Source: Ryuthela nishihirai (taxonomy: Eukaryota; Arthropoda; Arachnida; Araneae; Heptathelidae). From it: a stretch of 64,000 bases of DNA. The translations under genes were made by a program, and so were the position numbers. The stretch covers positions 47,128,691 to 47,192,690 of the forward strand of contig JAWZYU010000025.1 of NCBI GenBank assembly GCA_038380435.1, given 5' to 3'. Within the stretch, counting starts at the first letter, position 1; each line of letters begins with the position of its first letter. Below, piece by piece: positions 10,204 through 21,002 of this stretch. Under the pieces are notes generated by a model. The model was not told the DNA's origin and made no database searches. It saw only the letters and a list, made by a program, of their open reading frames with translations.

Positions 10204-10681
10204 TTGACTAGGTCAATTTTTTCAGGATGATGAAAGACAAAAGCCTTTTTCGATTGATCAGACGTTTCGGTCGTAACCATCGGTTTGGGGCACTAAAGTC
10301 TGGGTGTCTTAACCTCATACTGAAGTCGCTATTCTTCAGAACCACTCGGCCACTGAAAGGTCGCTTTTGCTAATAAAATTGTGCTTAAATATTTCTTTTT
10401 TTGGATTACATTTGCTTTATACCCAGAGACGAAATTTTCAGTGGATATTCCTTACGGCTTACATTTTGAGGGGGACACAAAACACAGTGATAAAAAAAAA
10501 GTTAAAAAGAAATCCATTTACCATTCGTTCGTAAATTGTGCAACATCTCGAGCGATTCTGTTACGTCACGTTACACGGATGAGACTCGGAGATGCCATTG
10601 CATAACGCTAAAATAATTCAATTTTATGATGACAAAATAACAGCCAATTTGTTATGTTCTTTCTTTTAATTAACTTTCCTG
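10204..10681. other. Unannotated spacer
   Basis: AT-rich sequence; no feature recognised. Confidence 0.4.
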
Positions 10682-10858
10682 GTCGTCCCGTGCTCAAGTG
10701 GTTAGAATGCTTCGATGCTGCTCAAAGGATCCCCCGGGTAAAGTCTTGTTTCTTCTGCTGAGGTCTGGCCTTCCTCGCAGACCTTCTACGAGGATGAACT
10801 GAAAGGCTCCTGACGGGCCTTTGTAGCAACCAGCTGCTTAAGGGCGTTATTATTTTTT
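10682..10858 (+). mobile_element. Diverged SINE-B copy
   Basis: Head GTCGTCCCGTGCTCAAGTGG with an eroded B box, body TTCTGCTGAGGTCTGGCC and GGCTCCTGACGGGCC, end CAGCTGCTTAAGGGCG. Confidence 0.8.
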
Positions 10859-10904
10859 TCATTTAAATACTACTATCGTAAGAATCACTTTCTATGCTTA
10901 TTAG

Positions 10905-11459
10905 GGGGCGGGGGTGGCTCAGTCGGTAGCGCGCCAGGCTCGTAATCTGTAGTTCCCAGGTTCGAGTCCCAGCTGGGTCAGCGTTGAGATTTATCTCCGC
11001 AAAATTCCCCGCCCTGCCCACGGTCAGTAAGGGACACTGATAGGCTTGGAAAGGCCGCCGTCCGTCGGATGGGACGTTAAGCCGTGGCCCCCTTGTGCGG
11101 GAGAGCCATACCCTGTGCACGTTAAAGAACACGCTGGATGGCCTTGACGGGGGGCTACCATCTGTCTCCCAACAGCTGTTCTAGTGGGTCCCCTCCCCCA
11201 ACCTTCTCTGAGCCTTCGGGGTCCATGTGATCTGGCCATTTAGCCCATGGTCTGCAAAATAGTGCCGCTCAGAGGTAAAACAACCCAACGTTAAAGAACA
11301 CGCTGGATGGCCTTGACGGGGGGCTACCATCTGTCTCCCAACAGCTGTTCTAGTGGGTCCCCTCCCCCAACCTTCTCTGAGCCTTCGGGGTCCATGTGAC
11401 CCGGCCATTTAGCCCATGGTGTGCAAAAAAGTGCCGCTCAGAGGTAAAACAACCCAACC
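10905..11459 (+). mobile_element. SINE-A copy with duplicated 3' half
   Basis: A full-length SINE-A is followed without a break by a second copy of its 3' part: CGTTAAAGAACACGCTGG occurs at 11120 and again at 11289 (169-bp offset). One 13-bp TSD, CTATGCTTATTAG (10892-10904 and 11460-11472), encloses the whole 1.5-unit structure. The duplication therefore was present in the inserting copy, arose during insertion, or formed later inside it. Confidence 0.93.
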
Positions 11460-11472
11460 CTATGCTTATTAG

Positions 11473-12388
11473 ACTGATCTGCAATGGTTTTAATTTCTAA
11501 AATGTTTGATCTCTTCTGTAGTAATTCTGATTCCGAAAATTTATTCCCATTTTTTCCATCGCTTACAGATCTTTCACAAAACGTCATGTTCACTGTTACA
11601 TAGGAGGCAAAAAAAAACACATCTTGGGGAATAAAAAACATTGATTTCACACAAAAATAAACAACCAAATTGGGTCAAACACGCATTCATTTCAGACCAA
11701 TATTACCTTTTTTCAACCTTCATTTGTACGTAAAAAAGCATAATAATAAAATTGTTTATCGTGTTAAATAATATCTTGTTTTTTTTTTCGTTACCGTTTC
11801 CTTTGTTCTCAATTTGCAACAATTTCTTAAGTAATACAAGAAAAAAAAACTATTTCGAAATCAGCAGAACTGAATTCTGGAAAAATCATTCATTAGAAAT
11901 AAAAACTTTTAGAAAATTGATATTCGTAAGCCTGTACTACCGAGAAAAAAGAAGACATCTTTTGAAAAAGGAAATTTTTAAGTAACGTGAAATGGAAGTT
12001 GGGTCTGCTCAAGTATGTGACGTTATGTAAATAAGGAGAAAGGGCGGGGGAAGGGGATAAAATTCGATAGGCAACGTTACGCGACTTGTTTACGACTCTT
12101 TATTAACAAATTGTTTATTTTTGATTTATATCGCTGAACAGATTTCTTTATGTCTAATCCATAATGAAAACTTCAACGTAATGAATGTTGAGATGATGGG
12201 AAGCAATATCATCCCACTTCCATTTAGAAGTGAGGGGATGACGTAGTACATCCGCTGACGCCATCTTCCTACTTTGTTTTTTTTCCCAACCACTGAACAT
12301 TTTTATAAAATTCAGAAGTTTTATTGTCTTTAGATCAGGAATAGTAAGTAGGCTTAATAGGCCCATTCTTTCGAGGCAGGAGTATGAA
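11473..12388. other. Unannotated AT-rich stretch
   Basis: No coding or repeat family recognised on either strand. Confidence 0.45.
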
Positions 12389-12602
12389 CAGTCGCTCAAA
12401 AAAGTAGCTGAACACTATGGTTGATTACAGAATTCAGAAAAAATATCTGGCATTGATTTTTTTAGAAATTAGTCATCTGGCATCCTTCGTGTCACGTGAC
12501 ACGAAGGTTGCCAGATGACTAATATCTAAAAAAATCAATGCCAGATATTTTTTCTGAATTTTACAATCAACCATAGTGTTCGGATACTTTTTTGAGCGAC
12601 TG
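12389..12602. mobile_element. MITE-P copy B (short palindromic form)
   Basis: A 214-bp near-perfect palindrome with no spacer: the arms meet at TTCGTGTCACGTGACACGAA (centre at about 12496-12497). The right end is GAGCGACTG then TA; the left flanking TA has mutated. Mismatches are confined to about 12408 and a few arm positions. Confidence 0.93.
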
Positions 12603-12604
12603 TA

Positions 12605-13565
12605 CAATCGTTTAACATTTCACTCATTTTCAGGGGATGGGCGGAAGAAAGTATGGGAGTTACTTTTTTATAGTCTATGACACTCCCTGATTTTACAAGC
12701 GTTCATTTGGCACATAAATCATTAAGTTTCTATATCGTGACCGAAAGATGTGGTGGAAATTGTTTTGAGAAACTCACTAACCGACACACTAGCAATCCGA
12801 CAAATGTCAAGATAGATTAAAAAAAAAACACAAAATACTGTATTTGATTTTTGAGAATGAGTTGCAACAGAAAATGATTGGGAATGAAAGGTGAATGTCA
12901 TTTATTTGAATGTCACGACTCATTTGAATGCACGCGCTCTCGGATGTTTAGCCCATCACTAATCCTTTCACACAAAGTCTCTATAAACCCTTTTGCAGAG
13001 GATGAAATTTCTGATCAATTGATGTTGGTGAAACACGACTGCATAAAATTCATTAGGACAAAGCGTGATTCAAATATCTCGAAATAAATAGGACTATTAC
13101 AAATCCATTCTGTATCTTGTTTATGAGATTTAAATATGTTCCGGCTTTAACGCTCAATGCCCGTTGAATGAACGGCTAATACCGTGTTGTGCTTCTTCGG
13201 ACTCGAAATAATGCTGAACCGGACTTGACATGGATATTACTAGGTTATCATAAACCTCTGAAGATATGTATCATCAAGCTCACTGTATCAATTCATCGCA
13301 GAGCAATTCATCGCAGTGTTAGACATATTATTTTATTGATTTTTCTACATCTTTGCACAAATAAATTCTTTAAAGAGAATAATTTGGACTTTGAAAGTTA
13401 AACATGCGTTAGAAGAATTTACCGTAGAAGTCAATTAATAAACTAAGCATTTTAAAACTTTGCGTAATGATTATTTCAATATCAGTCAATCATTAACGAT
13501 ATTTTTGAAATTTATCTATTATCAAATATATCATTAATTCAAAAATATATTTAAATTATATAATT
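12605..13565. other. Unannotated AT-rich stretch
   Basis: Nothing recognised. The 12878-13087 and 13189-13401 frames lack homology cues or splice context. Confidence 0.4.
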
Positions 13566-14152
13566 ATAGAATTATATAGTCATTAATAAATTATATTTGA
13601 AAAATAGAATTCAAAGAGTAAAAATGGTAAACTTGTTTAGTAAGGGAATTGAACTAAAATATGGAGTTCCACAGGGTTCTGTGTTGGGGCCAATATTATT
13701 TAACGTTTTTATAAACGATCTTTGCAATCTTGAACTTATAGGAAAAATAATAACTTTCGCTGATGATACAGCTTTGATATATGCGGCTGACAATGAGAAT
13801 ATTTTAATTGAAGAAATAAATGAAGACTTGGGTAATATTAGAAAATGGTTCTTAAAAAATAAATTGTTATTGAATATTAATAAAACGAAATATTTATATT
13901 TCAATTTAAAGCGTAATAAAGTCGATAATTTAAAAAATAAATTATTATATCATTCTTAAAATTGTTTAGGACATCAGTGTGCATGTGAAGCAATTGAAAG
14001 AGTAGAATATTATAAATATTTGGGCGTATATATAGACAGTCAGTTAAATTGGAATGAACATATTAAATATTTAATAAAAAATTAATGTAATAATTCCAAA
14101 ATTGTTTTATATTAGAAATTTTATGAATCTTACTTTTTTAAAGCTTATATAT

Positions 14153-15142
14153 GTTACCGCTAAAGCTCGAAAGCCGTTAATGTGCACATTACCTAGCTAA
14201 TCTGCAGATTAACTGATTTGCTCCGTTAAAGTGCGGAAACAAGAGTTTTCCGCATTTTACCTAGGTAATGTGCACATTAACGGCTTCCGTATCGTTAAAG
14301 TTCAAAAGTAAAAAAAAAGACTATTTCTAGTGTCCGAGAGTAGAGTCGAAACCAGGTCATCCCTCTGTCAACATGAATCAGTCGTCCGAATTATAAAAAA
14401 ACGCCCCCCAAATGAGCAGGCCAAGTGAGAACGAATCACTTTACTGATTCGTTCTCACTTGGCCTCCGCTCATCCAGGGCGTTTTTTATAATGCGGACGA
14501 CTTAATCACGTGACACGAAGATTCATATTCAAGAGATTCACCACTTTACGGATTCGTTCTTACTTGGCCTTCGCACATTAGGGCAATTCCAAATGCCATT
14601 TTAGTAATCCCTGTTCTAATAAATGATTTTATTGCGTCTATATAAATAACATTTTGTATGCTGTATAATTCAGTCAGATTGTTTATTTTACACTTTAATT
14701 GTCTATCATTAGTTATTTCATAGAATAACTAGTTAAAGTGTGGAATTATTAATTTACACGCTTTAACTAATTTGATCAGTTATTTCATGAAATAACTAGG
14801 TATTCTATGAAATAACTGAATTATACACTTTAACGGTAACATATCAACTAATTTGTTGATTGTTTGATTGTATAAACTTGATTCTTTAGATATCGAAAAA
14901 TAAATAAATAACATTATGTTAATTTAAGCGTACAGAAACGTTACTGTTGTTCCAGCAAAGATCTTATTTTCACTTTAACGAGTGTGTAGTAGGTAATGTG
15001 CAGATTATCTAGGTAATTTGCAGATTACCTAGGTAATTTGAGAAATGAAACAATTTTCCGCACTTTAACGGATCACCCTAGTTAATCTGCAGATTAGCTA
15101 GGTAATGTGCACATTAACTAATTTCTGCACTTTAGCGGTAAC
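14153..15142. mobile_element. 990-bp non-autonomous TIR element inserted in the LINE RT
   Basis: Ends GTTACCGCTAAAG and CTTTAGCGGTAAC in inverted orientation, flanked by ATATAT (14147-14152 and 15143-15148). The interior is made of short palindromes (ATCTGCAGAT, TGTGCACA, ACCTAGGT), repeats of TAACTAATTTG/ATGAAATAACT, and a foldback at 14379-14503. Another GGTAACATAT end lies inside at 14826, so it may be a nested or compound element. No transposase frame. Confidence 0.8.
14379..14503. repeat. Foldback (inverted repeat) inside the 990-bp element
   Basis: Arms contain GTCGTCCG...ATTATAAAAAA and GGCCAAGTGAGAACGAATCA, mirrored on the other side of a CTTTAC loop. A partial third arm with the MITE-P-like centre CACGTGACACGAAG follows at 14506-14575. 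Confidence 0.75.
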
Positions 15143-15989
15143 ATATATAATGCTTGGGTTAAGTCATATTTAAGTTATGGAATAATATCTTGGGGAGGAA
15201 TGTTTTATAGTAATATTAAATCCTTAGTTACTATTCAAAATAGAGTAATTAGATGTATATTAAGAAAAAGAAAATATGATAGTGTTAAATATTTTTATAA
15301 TGATCTTCAAATTTTACCACTACGAAAAATGTATGTTTGTAACGTGATCTTATATTTAAAAAAGCACTATAGAGAAAGTGACATTAAAAATGTAATGCAG
15401 AATACCAGAACAAGTGCACATATTAATTTCATTGTACTACTTCCGAAGAAAACTATTACGCAAACACATTACATATTTTTGGCGCCTAAAATATTTAACA
15501 GTTTACCTGAAACTATAAAGGATGAAATAAATTCTTTTACGTTTTCTCGAAAACTAAGAGATTGGATTTGTAATATAGATGATATAGAAAAATTTCTTTA
15601 GGTTGGAGGGTTTTTCCCCTATATTTCTGATTCTATTTGATTCTAAAATTTTCTTTTTATTTGTTTGCTCTTTGGAATGTTAAATTTTTGAATAAAAATT
15701 GGTGTATTTATATTTTATTATTGATTCTGTTACTATGTTGTTGATGTAACCATGACAGAAAATATGAATATGGTAATATACTTAAAATGTTGTTGCTAAT
15801 GTTTATATATGTTTTTCATTTTAACTTTATATACACCGCGTGCGAGTCTATGAACTCTTGTGGAGTTGTTAGTTGTTTACTTAAAGTAAAAAAAAAAAAG
15901 TTAAAGTTTTCTTGTTAGTTTAGTTGTTTACTCAAATTTACATTTTAAAAATTATTGAATATGTCCATTTCAATTTACATCTATTTCAG

Positions 15990-16405
15990 GTTCGACAGAC
16001 ATGTATACCACTTAGAGACTCATCATTTAAATTGCAAATACCACGCATATCAAAGCAAGCTACTAACCGTAATATAAACTATATTGGGCCTAAATTATAC
16101 AACAGTATTCCAGATACAATGAAGAAAATTACTTCTAAATATTTATTTAATAAATCTCTTTCTGAATGGATACTAAACAATGAATTGATAGCTGTATGTA
16201 AAACCAATTTTTTGACTTCTACATCATTGATTGTTTCAATTATCAATTGTTGCCTTGTTAATTTTTTTGTATTTATATTTTTGTCATAATTATACACCAG
16301 CGCTCAAGTATTCAGTTGCTTTAGCTGGGTATATTTCATAAATTTTTGTATTGATACATATCTATGTTGAATAAAAATTTAATTGAAATTGAATTGAATT
16401 GAATT
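15990..16405 (+). pseudogene. Second LINE 3' end fragment with AATTG tail
   Basis: In-frame C-terminal box NYIGPKLYNSIPDTMKK...SLSEWILNN (about 16068-16190), the same domain as at 15450-15601. The 3' UTR then ends in GAATAAAAATTTAATTG and an (AATTG)n tail, the real 3' terminus of the element. Only the last part of the element is present. Confidence 0.75.
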
Positions 16406-16479
16406 GTATATTTCCAAAATTTTTGTAAATACTTATATTGTATCAAAATTTAATATATATGGAAATAAAGGATACTACT

Positions 16480-17060
16480 TGTGATGTTGCTTCTTCGTTT
16501 GTTTGTCTATTGGGACCACTTAAGAATGTCCCCTCGGTTCGATCGCAATACGCGACGGGTGAAAGATTCTTTCGGAACAAAAATCAAAGATTTTACCACA
16601 ATTGCAGGGACTCAATACTGAGGCTCCTCCCCAATAAATTGGTTCAACTTCAGCCTTTACTTTAAAATAACAAATATTTATTTAACCTTCCAAACATGCT
16701 TGATGGACGAGGACATATGCTCAATTACATAGATTACAACAACACCAGCTTACTATGCCTGTTCAGCTGTGTTCACAGAGCCCAATGCCGCTATTCCCAG
16801 TCGGCATTTCCCAGCTTTACAATTTCTCGTCTGCACGCTTCCGAAACTCGACCGGCTCTGTCTCTCTCGCTGTTGCCAAACCCTTTCTTCCTTTCTCTCT
16901 CCGCTCCGGACCATCTGGGGCGTCCGCGAGCAGTGGGGTGACCTCCGTCCCTTCTGGGCACTGTTACTTCAATTAACTTTCCAGATGCTGGGACAGAGGG
17001 CCTCCCATGTAGCATATTGTTGGTGAAATCCAAAATAAATATACAAAGCCTGAGAAAAAA
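16480..17060 (-). mobile_element. Possible LTR-like or other unclassified element
   Basis: GC-richer than its surroundings. On the minus strand it carries TTAAATAAATATTTG (polyadenylation-like AATAAA) at about 16675-16690, after a purine-rich body. This arrangement would suit a solo LTR, but I found no TG..CA borders with TSD and no partner. No coding domain recognised in the short overlapping frames. Confidence 0.25.
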
Positions 17061-17286
17061 AAAATATCTCAAAAGGCCTCTAGCCTGACACTACTACTAC
17101 ATATTAGAGCTTCCGTTCCTCTTTAAATACTGAATGAATATTACTGAAAATTAAGATTTGAATAGATTTGATTATGATCTTTAATTTATCATAGCTTTTT
17201 TTCCCATTAAATGACTATTTTATAAGTTATTGAGCAACGAAGTTAGATTCCCATTGACATAACATGGGAATTCTCTGTTTTCATAG

Positions 17287-17668
17287 GGGCGGGGGTGGCT
17301 CAGTCGGTAGCACGCCAGGCTCGTAATCTGCAGTTCCCAGGTTCGAGTCCCAGCTGGGTCAGCGTTGACATTTATCTCCGCAAAACTCCCCGCCCTGCCC
17401 ACGGTCAGTAGGGGACACCGATGGGCTTGGAAAGGCTGCCGTCCGTCGGATGGGACGTTAAGCCGTGGCCCCGTGTGCGGGAGAGCCATACCCTGTGCAC
17501 GTTACAGAACACGCTAGATGGCCTTGACGGGAGGCTACCATCTGTCTCCCAACAGCTGTTCCAGTAGGTCTCCTCCCCCAATCTTCTCTAAGCCTTCGGG
17601 GTCCATGTGACCTGGCCATTTAGCCCATTGTGTGCAAAAAAGTGCCGCTCAGAGGTAAAACAACCCAA
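17287..17668 (+). mobile_element. SINE-A copy, full length
   Basis: Imperfect TSD (CTCTGTTTTCATAG on the left, CTCTGCTTTGATAG on the right) indicates a somewhat older insertion. Head, body and tail all present. Confidence 0.93.
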
Positions 17669-17768
17669 CTCTGCTTTGATAGGTCATGTCTTTATGTTTG
17701 GTAGGCAAACATTTTAGGGAAGGGTCGCACAAAAAAATTAAATGGAATGATGCGCCACCAAAGAAATA

Positions 17769-19372
17769 CACTGAAGTGCCATTGAATTAGGGATATGAGA
17801 CGTTATCCAAATTCAGTACCGTAAGTTCCGCATTTGCGCGCATGCGTGGCTGAAACTCTGGTCATATATAGCTGTCAGCTTTGGTTTCCCCAAGCATTCG
17901 TCGTGAGAAGCGTAATGAGAAAGGCACGGGATTTAGATGCATTTGACAGAGGGCAGATCGTAGGTGCCCGACGGATAGGACACTCGATCTTCGAATTTGT
18001 CAACGAACTTGGATTTTCTCGTAAAACAGTTTCAAGAGTGTTCCGGAAATATGAAAATTCCCGCAAAAAATCAAGCACCCGGACAAACTGCAAAGGATAG
18101 CCAGCCTTGAATGATCGTGGGCTTCGCCGTCTGACCCTCATCGTACGGAATGATAGGGGCCAGACATTATCTGAAATCACCTCTCATCTGAACATGGGTT
18201 CCAGCCGGAAAGTCAGTACATGGGCTGTGCAATGCTCACTTCATCATCTCAGCTTCGGGAACCGCCGACCTACGAGAATCCCACTTCGTATGGCATGATA
18301 CCGGGCTCAACGCCTAGTCTGGGCTAAAGAACACCGAAACTAGACCATCGAAAATTGGCAACGGATAGCCTGGAGTGATGAATCCCGATTTAAACTTCAT
18401 AACGCCGATGGGAGACTGAGAGTATGGCGCCAACTCCATGAAGCAATGGATCCTGCATGTCAAGTCGGAACAGTAAAAGTTGGTGGTGACTCAGTGATGG
18501 TCTGGGGTGTCTTCAGTTTGGCTCTGTGGGACCTTTGGTACAGTCGCTCAAAAAAATATCCGAACACTACGGTTGATTACAGCATTCAGAAAAAATATCT
18601 GGCATTGATTTTTTTTAGAAATTAGTGATCTGGCAACCTTCGTGTCACGTGACACGAAGGTTGCCAGATGAGTAATGGCCGTAGTGTTCGGATACTTTTT
18701 TGAGCGACTGTAGGTGGTCATATTATTTTGATACTACATCGTGTGGGCTCACTCACGGAAATATTGAGCGTGTGCAGTTGCTGTACACGCTCCAGATATT
18801 TTTCCTGAATTCTGTAATCACGTGACACGAAGGTTGCCAGATCACTAATTTCTAAAAAAAAATTCGTTGCCAGATATTTTTTCTGAATTCTGTAATCAAC
18901 CGTAGTGTCCGGATATTTTTTTGAGCGACTGTACATGTACCGACGACTCTCAGTGCATCCCGGTGTGTAGAACTCATGGATGATCATTTACACCCATTAC
19001 GGCCATCATGCATCCCAATGGAGATGGTGTCTACCAACATGACAACCGTTCATCTCACAAGTCCAGGTTGGCTACTGCATGGTTGCAGGAGCGTTCTGCT
19101 TGACTTTGAAATAATGAATTGGCTACCTAGAAGCCCAGATTAAAATCCCATCGAAATCCTTTGGGAGATTGTTGAGCAGAGTGTTCGTGCCTGTGTCCCA
19201 TCAGCGACGACCTTGAGAGAATTGTGGACAGCTCTGGAGGATGCATGAGTCGCCATATCTGTGGAACATTTGCGCAAGCTTGTGGAGTCCTTGCCTCGTC
19301 ATGTGGAGGCCGTTATCAGGGAGGTCCAACACGTTACTAGGTTGATATCCCTAATTCAGTGGCCCTTCAGTG
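17769..19372 (+). pseudogene. Tc1-like transposon with both TIRs, split by MITE-P copy C
   Basis: Ends CACTGAAGTGCCATTGAATT (left) and its inverted counterpart at 19341-19372, each flanked by TA (17767-17768, 19373-19374). The transposase starts at about 17915 (MRKARDLDAFDRGQIVGARR, HTH) and stops at 18098. The middle (about 18105-18535) keeps WQRIAWSDESRF with the first catalytic Asp, then VWR..HE..DP and VGGDSVMVWGVF. After the MITE, YQHDN (second Asp) and SPD-NPIEILWEI (catalytic Glu) follow. About 1.2 kb without the insert, the usual Tc1 size. Several stops; inactive. Confidence 0.92.
18541..18931. mobile_element. MITE-P copy C, inserted in the Tc1-like element
   Basis: Flanked by TA at 18539-18540 and 18932-18933. 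Composed of a complete short palindrome (18541-18710), then TAGGTGGTCATATTATTTTG and an inner module with GAGCGTGTGCAG, then a second outer arm. It interrupts the transposase between its first and second catalytic Asp. Confidence 0.92.
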
Positions 19373-19374
19373 TA

Positions 19375-19795
19375 TATAATCAAAAACGTATGCATAACCA
19401 ATGTAGAAAAAAAGAAACATAAACCATATAAATTTATTAAAATTAATTATTTTGATCACAATTTGGTTTGTCGAAGTTGGACTTCTTGTCCTATAGCGTT
19501 CTTTTTCTCTTTCGTAAAATTAATTCATTAATCATCAGTAATTCTTTGGCCATACAAAAGGAAATGCTTTGTTGTTCTAAGTGTTCGAAACGCAATGGAT
19601 GGTTTTTAGCCCTTACCATTAGGGGGGGAGGCAATTTATTTGTTTTAAGAGATAGTTGTTTGCTTTTAGAAATAAATTAAAAATCCTTTTTGGGATAGAT
19701 AGGTATTGATATAAACTGGTTTCGGTGAGAAAGGGAATTGAAGGGCGATGAATTGACGTGGAAATGTAATCAGCCCGCAGATGAATAGCAGTGGC
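19375..19795. other. Unannotated AT-rich stretch
   Basis: Nothing recognised. Confidence 0.4.
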
Positions 19796-20040
19796 CAATG
19801 GTTTATCAGCTTATCCGATGGTCCGTTTACAATAACTCATAAATGTTTGATGGGATTGATATCTGTGGAGTTCACTGGTCATAATATTCTTCAAACAGCT
19901 TTATCTAATACATAATGTATTTGTAAGGCAGCTGCCATACAATTTAGGAACAGCATCAACATCGAAGGATGTACTGTATCTACAACAATATTCACGTAGT
20001 CCGTGCCCTTCATAGGCTGTCGCCCTTTTATCAGGAGACC
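19796..20040 (-). pseudogene. Tc1-like transposase relic
   Basis: Minus-strand reading with several stops: GTDYVNIVVDTVHPSMLMLF (about 20010-19950), then PVNSTDINPIKHL (about 19880-19840), a decayed form of the SPDLNPIEHLW box. Strongly degraded, no TIRs seen. Confidence 0.5.
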
Positions 20041-20085
20041 CAAAGTATTTCAACATATCTAAGGCCATGAGGGACAGGGATTGGT

Positions 20086-20475
20086 GGGGCGGGGGTGGCT
20101 CAGTCGGTAGCGCGCCAGGCTCGTAATCTGTAGTTCCCAGGTTCGAGTCCCAGCTGGGTCAGCGTTGAGATTTATCTCCGCAAAAATTCCCCGCCCTGCC
20201 CACGGTCAGTAGGGGACACCGATGTGCTTGGAAAGGCCGCCGTCCGTCGGATGGGACGTTAAGCCGTGGCCCCGTGTGCGGGAGAGCCATACCCTGTGCA
20301 CGTTAAAGAACACGCTGGATGGCCTTGATGGGGGGCTACCATCTGTCTCCCAACAGTTGTTCCAGTGGGTCCCCTCCCCCAACCTTCTCTGAGCCTTCGG
20401 GGTCCTTGTGGCCTGGCCATTTAGCCCATGGTGTGCAAAAAAGTGCCGCTCAGAGGTAAAACAATCCAATCCAAA
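20086..20475 (+). mobile_element. SINE-A copy, full length
   Basis: Perfect 12-bp TSD ACAGGGATTGGT at 20074-20085 and 20476-20487. Inserted immediately upstream of an old SINE-A relic. Confidence 0.95.
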
Positions 20476-20487
20476 ACAGGGATTGGT

Positions 20488-20840
20488 TTAATACGCCAGG
20501 CTCGTAATCTTTAGTTCCAAGGTTCGAGTCTCATCCGTTCCGCGTTGTGATTTATCTCCGCTAACCCCTATTGTGCCCTTGGTCAGCAGGGGACACCGAT
20601 GGGCTTTGAAAGACTGTCGTCCATTGGGTGGGATGTAAAGCCGTGGACCCTGTGCAGGAAATACCTTTAAGAACACTGGATGCCTTTGCGTGAAACTACC
20701 ATCTGTCTCCTAACAGCTGGTCACTCATTTCCTCCCCTAACCTTATATGAGACTTTGGTGTCCTTGTGAACTGACCATTTAACCCATTGTGTGCAAAAAA
20801 GGGCCGCTCAGGAGAAAGCAACTCGGGAGGTAAAGCAATC
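20488..20840 (+). mobile_element. Old, diverged SINE-A copy
   Basis: Starts inside the head (ACGCCAGGCTCGTAATCT, B box GGTTCGAGTC). The body is much altered (GGGTGGGATGTAAAGCCG) and it ends around GGGCCGCTCAGGAG ... GAGGTAAAGCAA. Clearly older than the abutting copy. Confidence 0.82.
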
Positions 20841-21002
20841 GAAGCCAACTCAGACCATGAAACCGATATTACCGATCTACACGGTGCACGTGAGATCCAT
20901 TGCCCCCGCTGCTTTCGTCATTAGTGTGTGCCCGTCTGCATGCGCTGCAAAAGAAACTCGATTCATCGGACAGTCAATTATTTTTTTCTATCTCCCATGG
21001 TA

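Larger units (their letters stand above)
13566..15601 (+). pseudogene. Non-LTR retrotransposon reverse transcriptase, split by a 990-bp insertion
   Basis: Open from about 13566, the frame runs through 13959 with RT hallmarks: GVPQGSVLGPILFNVFINDL, then the catalytic box FADDTALIYAAD, then NKLLLNINKTKYLYF. After a stop at 13957, a further stretch reads YYKYLGVYIDSQLNWNEHI (about 14010-14070). The frame is then cut by the element at 14153-15142 and resumes as AWVKSYLSYGIISWGG (about 15148), continuing to 15601 with the C-terminal FLAPKIFNSLPETI box. Family knowledge: RNA-dependent DNA polymerase of a Jockey/CR1-type LINE. The 5' half (endonuclease) is absent and there are at least two inactivating lesions besides the insertion. 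Confidence 0.88.

Noticed and set aside
16480..17060. Definite solo LTR
   Set aside because: Only a polyadenylation-like signal and composition support it. No borders, TSD or second copy found, so listed at low confidence.
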